In this document: positions 6,147 through 6,724 of the stretch, piece after piece
Numbering within the stretch: the stretch's first letter is position 1
Layout: the number at the start of each line of letters is the position of its first letter
Source: an uncultured bacterium
GTDB lineage: Bacteria; Bacillota; Clostridia; Oscillospirales; Oscillospiraceae
Direction: 5' to 3'
NCBI GenBank assembly: GCA_905215665.1
Contig: CAJMQR010000065.1
Location: 1-6,724, forward strand
DNA: 6,724 bases
Made by a program: the position numbers and the translations under genes
The notes under the pieces: model-generated
Database searches by the model: none
What the model was told of the DNA's origin: nothing
What the model saw: only the letters and a program-made list of their open reading frames with translations

Positions 6147-6724
6147 ATGGACTACATCGCAAATCACATTGAACTGACCGGCTGCCTTGCATCCGCACCG
6201 CAGTTTTCGCATGACAATCACGGCAGGCACTTCTTCTCATTCTATCTGGAGGTGGAACGCCTGTCCGGCACGGTAGACCGGCTGCCGGTGCTTGCGCCGG
6301 AACCGCTCCTGCAGTCCGTATCCGCGGAGGAGGGGGAAGCGCTCCGCGTCACGGGACAAATCCGTTCCTTTAACAGCCGGGCAGCCGGCGGGCGGCGGCT
6401 GGTGATCTCGGTGCTGGCCGACTCCGTCAGTGTCTGTAACGCGCCGCACGACAATCAGGTGACGCTGACCGGCGTAATCTGCAAGGAGCCTGTTTATCGC
6501 AGAACGCCGCTGGGGCGGGAGATCTGTGACGTCATGCTGGCGGTAAACCGTCCCTATCACAGGGCGGATTACCTGCCCTGTATTCTCTGGGGCAGAACGG
6601 CGCAGGAGGTTTCCGCGCTTTCGGTGGGAACCGCCCTCACGCTGACCGGACGGCTGCAAAGCAGGCAGTATGTCAAGCTGCTCGACGGCGTGGCGGAGCA
6701 GCGCACCGCCTATGAGATTTCCGC
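6147..6724 (+). CDS. Tandem OB-fold single-stranded DNA-binding-like protein, C-terminus cut by window edge
   Basis: The frame is open from ATG 6147-6149 to the right edge (192 full codons plus two bases). GAGG (6136-6139) lies 7 bases upstream of the ATG. Two related OB-fold units are visible. The first (about 7-96) starts NHIELTGCLASAPQFSHD and contains LRVTGQIRSFNS. The second (about 103-192) starts NQVTLTGVICKEPVYRRTPL and carries the clear SSB pattern GREICDVMLAVNRP, then DYLPCILWGRTAQEV, then LTLTGRLQSRQYV. It matches a clostridial family of about 200-230 residues annotated as single-stranded DNA-binding proteins, distinct from canonical Ssb, which has one OB fold and an acidic tail. 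On that basis only a short C-terminal part is missing. The second OB is closer to SSB than the first. Binding of single-stranded DNA is inferred from the family. It sits behind a terminator and so should have its own promoter; TATATT at 6112-6117 could be a -10, but no good -35 was found. Confidence 0.82.
   Translation, partial: MDYIANHIELTGCLASAPQFSHDNHGRHFFSFYLEVERLSGTVDRLPVLAPEPLLQSVSAEEGEALRVTGQIRSFNSRAAGGRRLVISVLADSVSVCNAPHDNQVTLTGVICKEPVYRRTPLGREICDVMLAVNRPYHRADYLPCILWGRTAQEVSALSVGTALTLTGRLQSRQYVKLLDGVAEQRTAYEIS

Noticed and set aside
5862..6659. Minus-strand open frames (5862-6230, 5980-6240, 6237-6659) opposite the terminator and SSB-like gene
   Set aside because: The first two cross the terminator hairpin and the third is antisense to the SSB-like gene. 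None has a convincing ribosome binding site or domain.

Overview
The window is a GC-rich bacterial chromosomal segment. Strong Shine-Dalgarno sequences, short intergenic gaps, overlapping genes, GTG and TTG starts, a sigma-A-type promoter pair and the set of protein families all point to a Firmicute, most likely a Clostridia (Oscillospiraceae/Ruminococcaceae-like) gut-type organism. The species cannot be named from this sequence. No mobile element, CRISPR array, tRNA or rRNA was seen.

Left half (about 1-3870), minus strand. Four genes read leftward from a promoter near 3885-3890. The first two form an M16 metalloprotease pair: a YmfF-like protein without zinc ligands, then a YmfH-like protein with an intact HxxEH site. 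They overlap by 4 bp. The YmfH-like gene then overlaps lgt (prolipoprotein diacylglyceryl transferase) by 8 bp, so all three are probably one translationally coupled unit. After a 105-bp gap comes the start of a helical/coiled-coil protein of unknown function, cut by the left edge.

Centre (3871-3985). A compact divergent control region holds a good plus-strand promoter (TTGTCA, 17 bp, TAAAAT), a minus-strand TATAAT, a 9-bp direct repeat and a small dyad in the promoter spacer.

Right half (3986-6724), plus strand. prmA (ribosomal protein L11 methyltransferase, TTG start) is followed after 25 bp by a membrane-anchored protein with a DUF4015-type putative glycosyl hydrolase domain. A strong rho-independent terminator ends this two-gene unit at 6057-6083. 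A separate gene for a tandem OB-fold, SSB-like protein begins at 6147 and runs off the right edge.

Most of the content is conserved housekeeping material. The less well understood parts are the active/inactive M16 pair coupled to lgt, the DUF4015 protein whose expected acidic motif residues appear replaced, the double-OB SSB-like protein, and the partial coiled-coil gene. No clearly new multi-gene system can be demonstrated.
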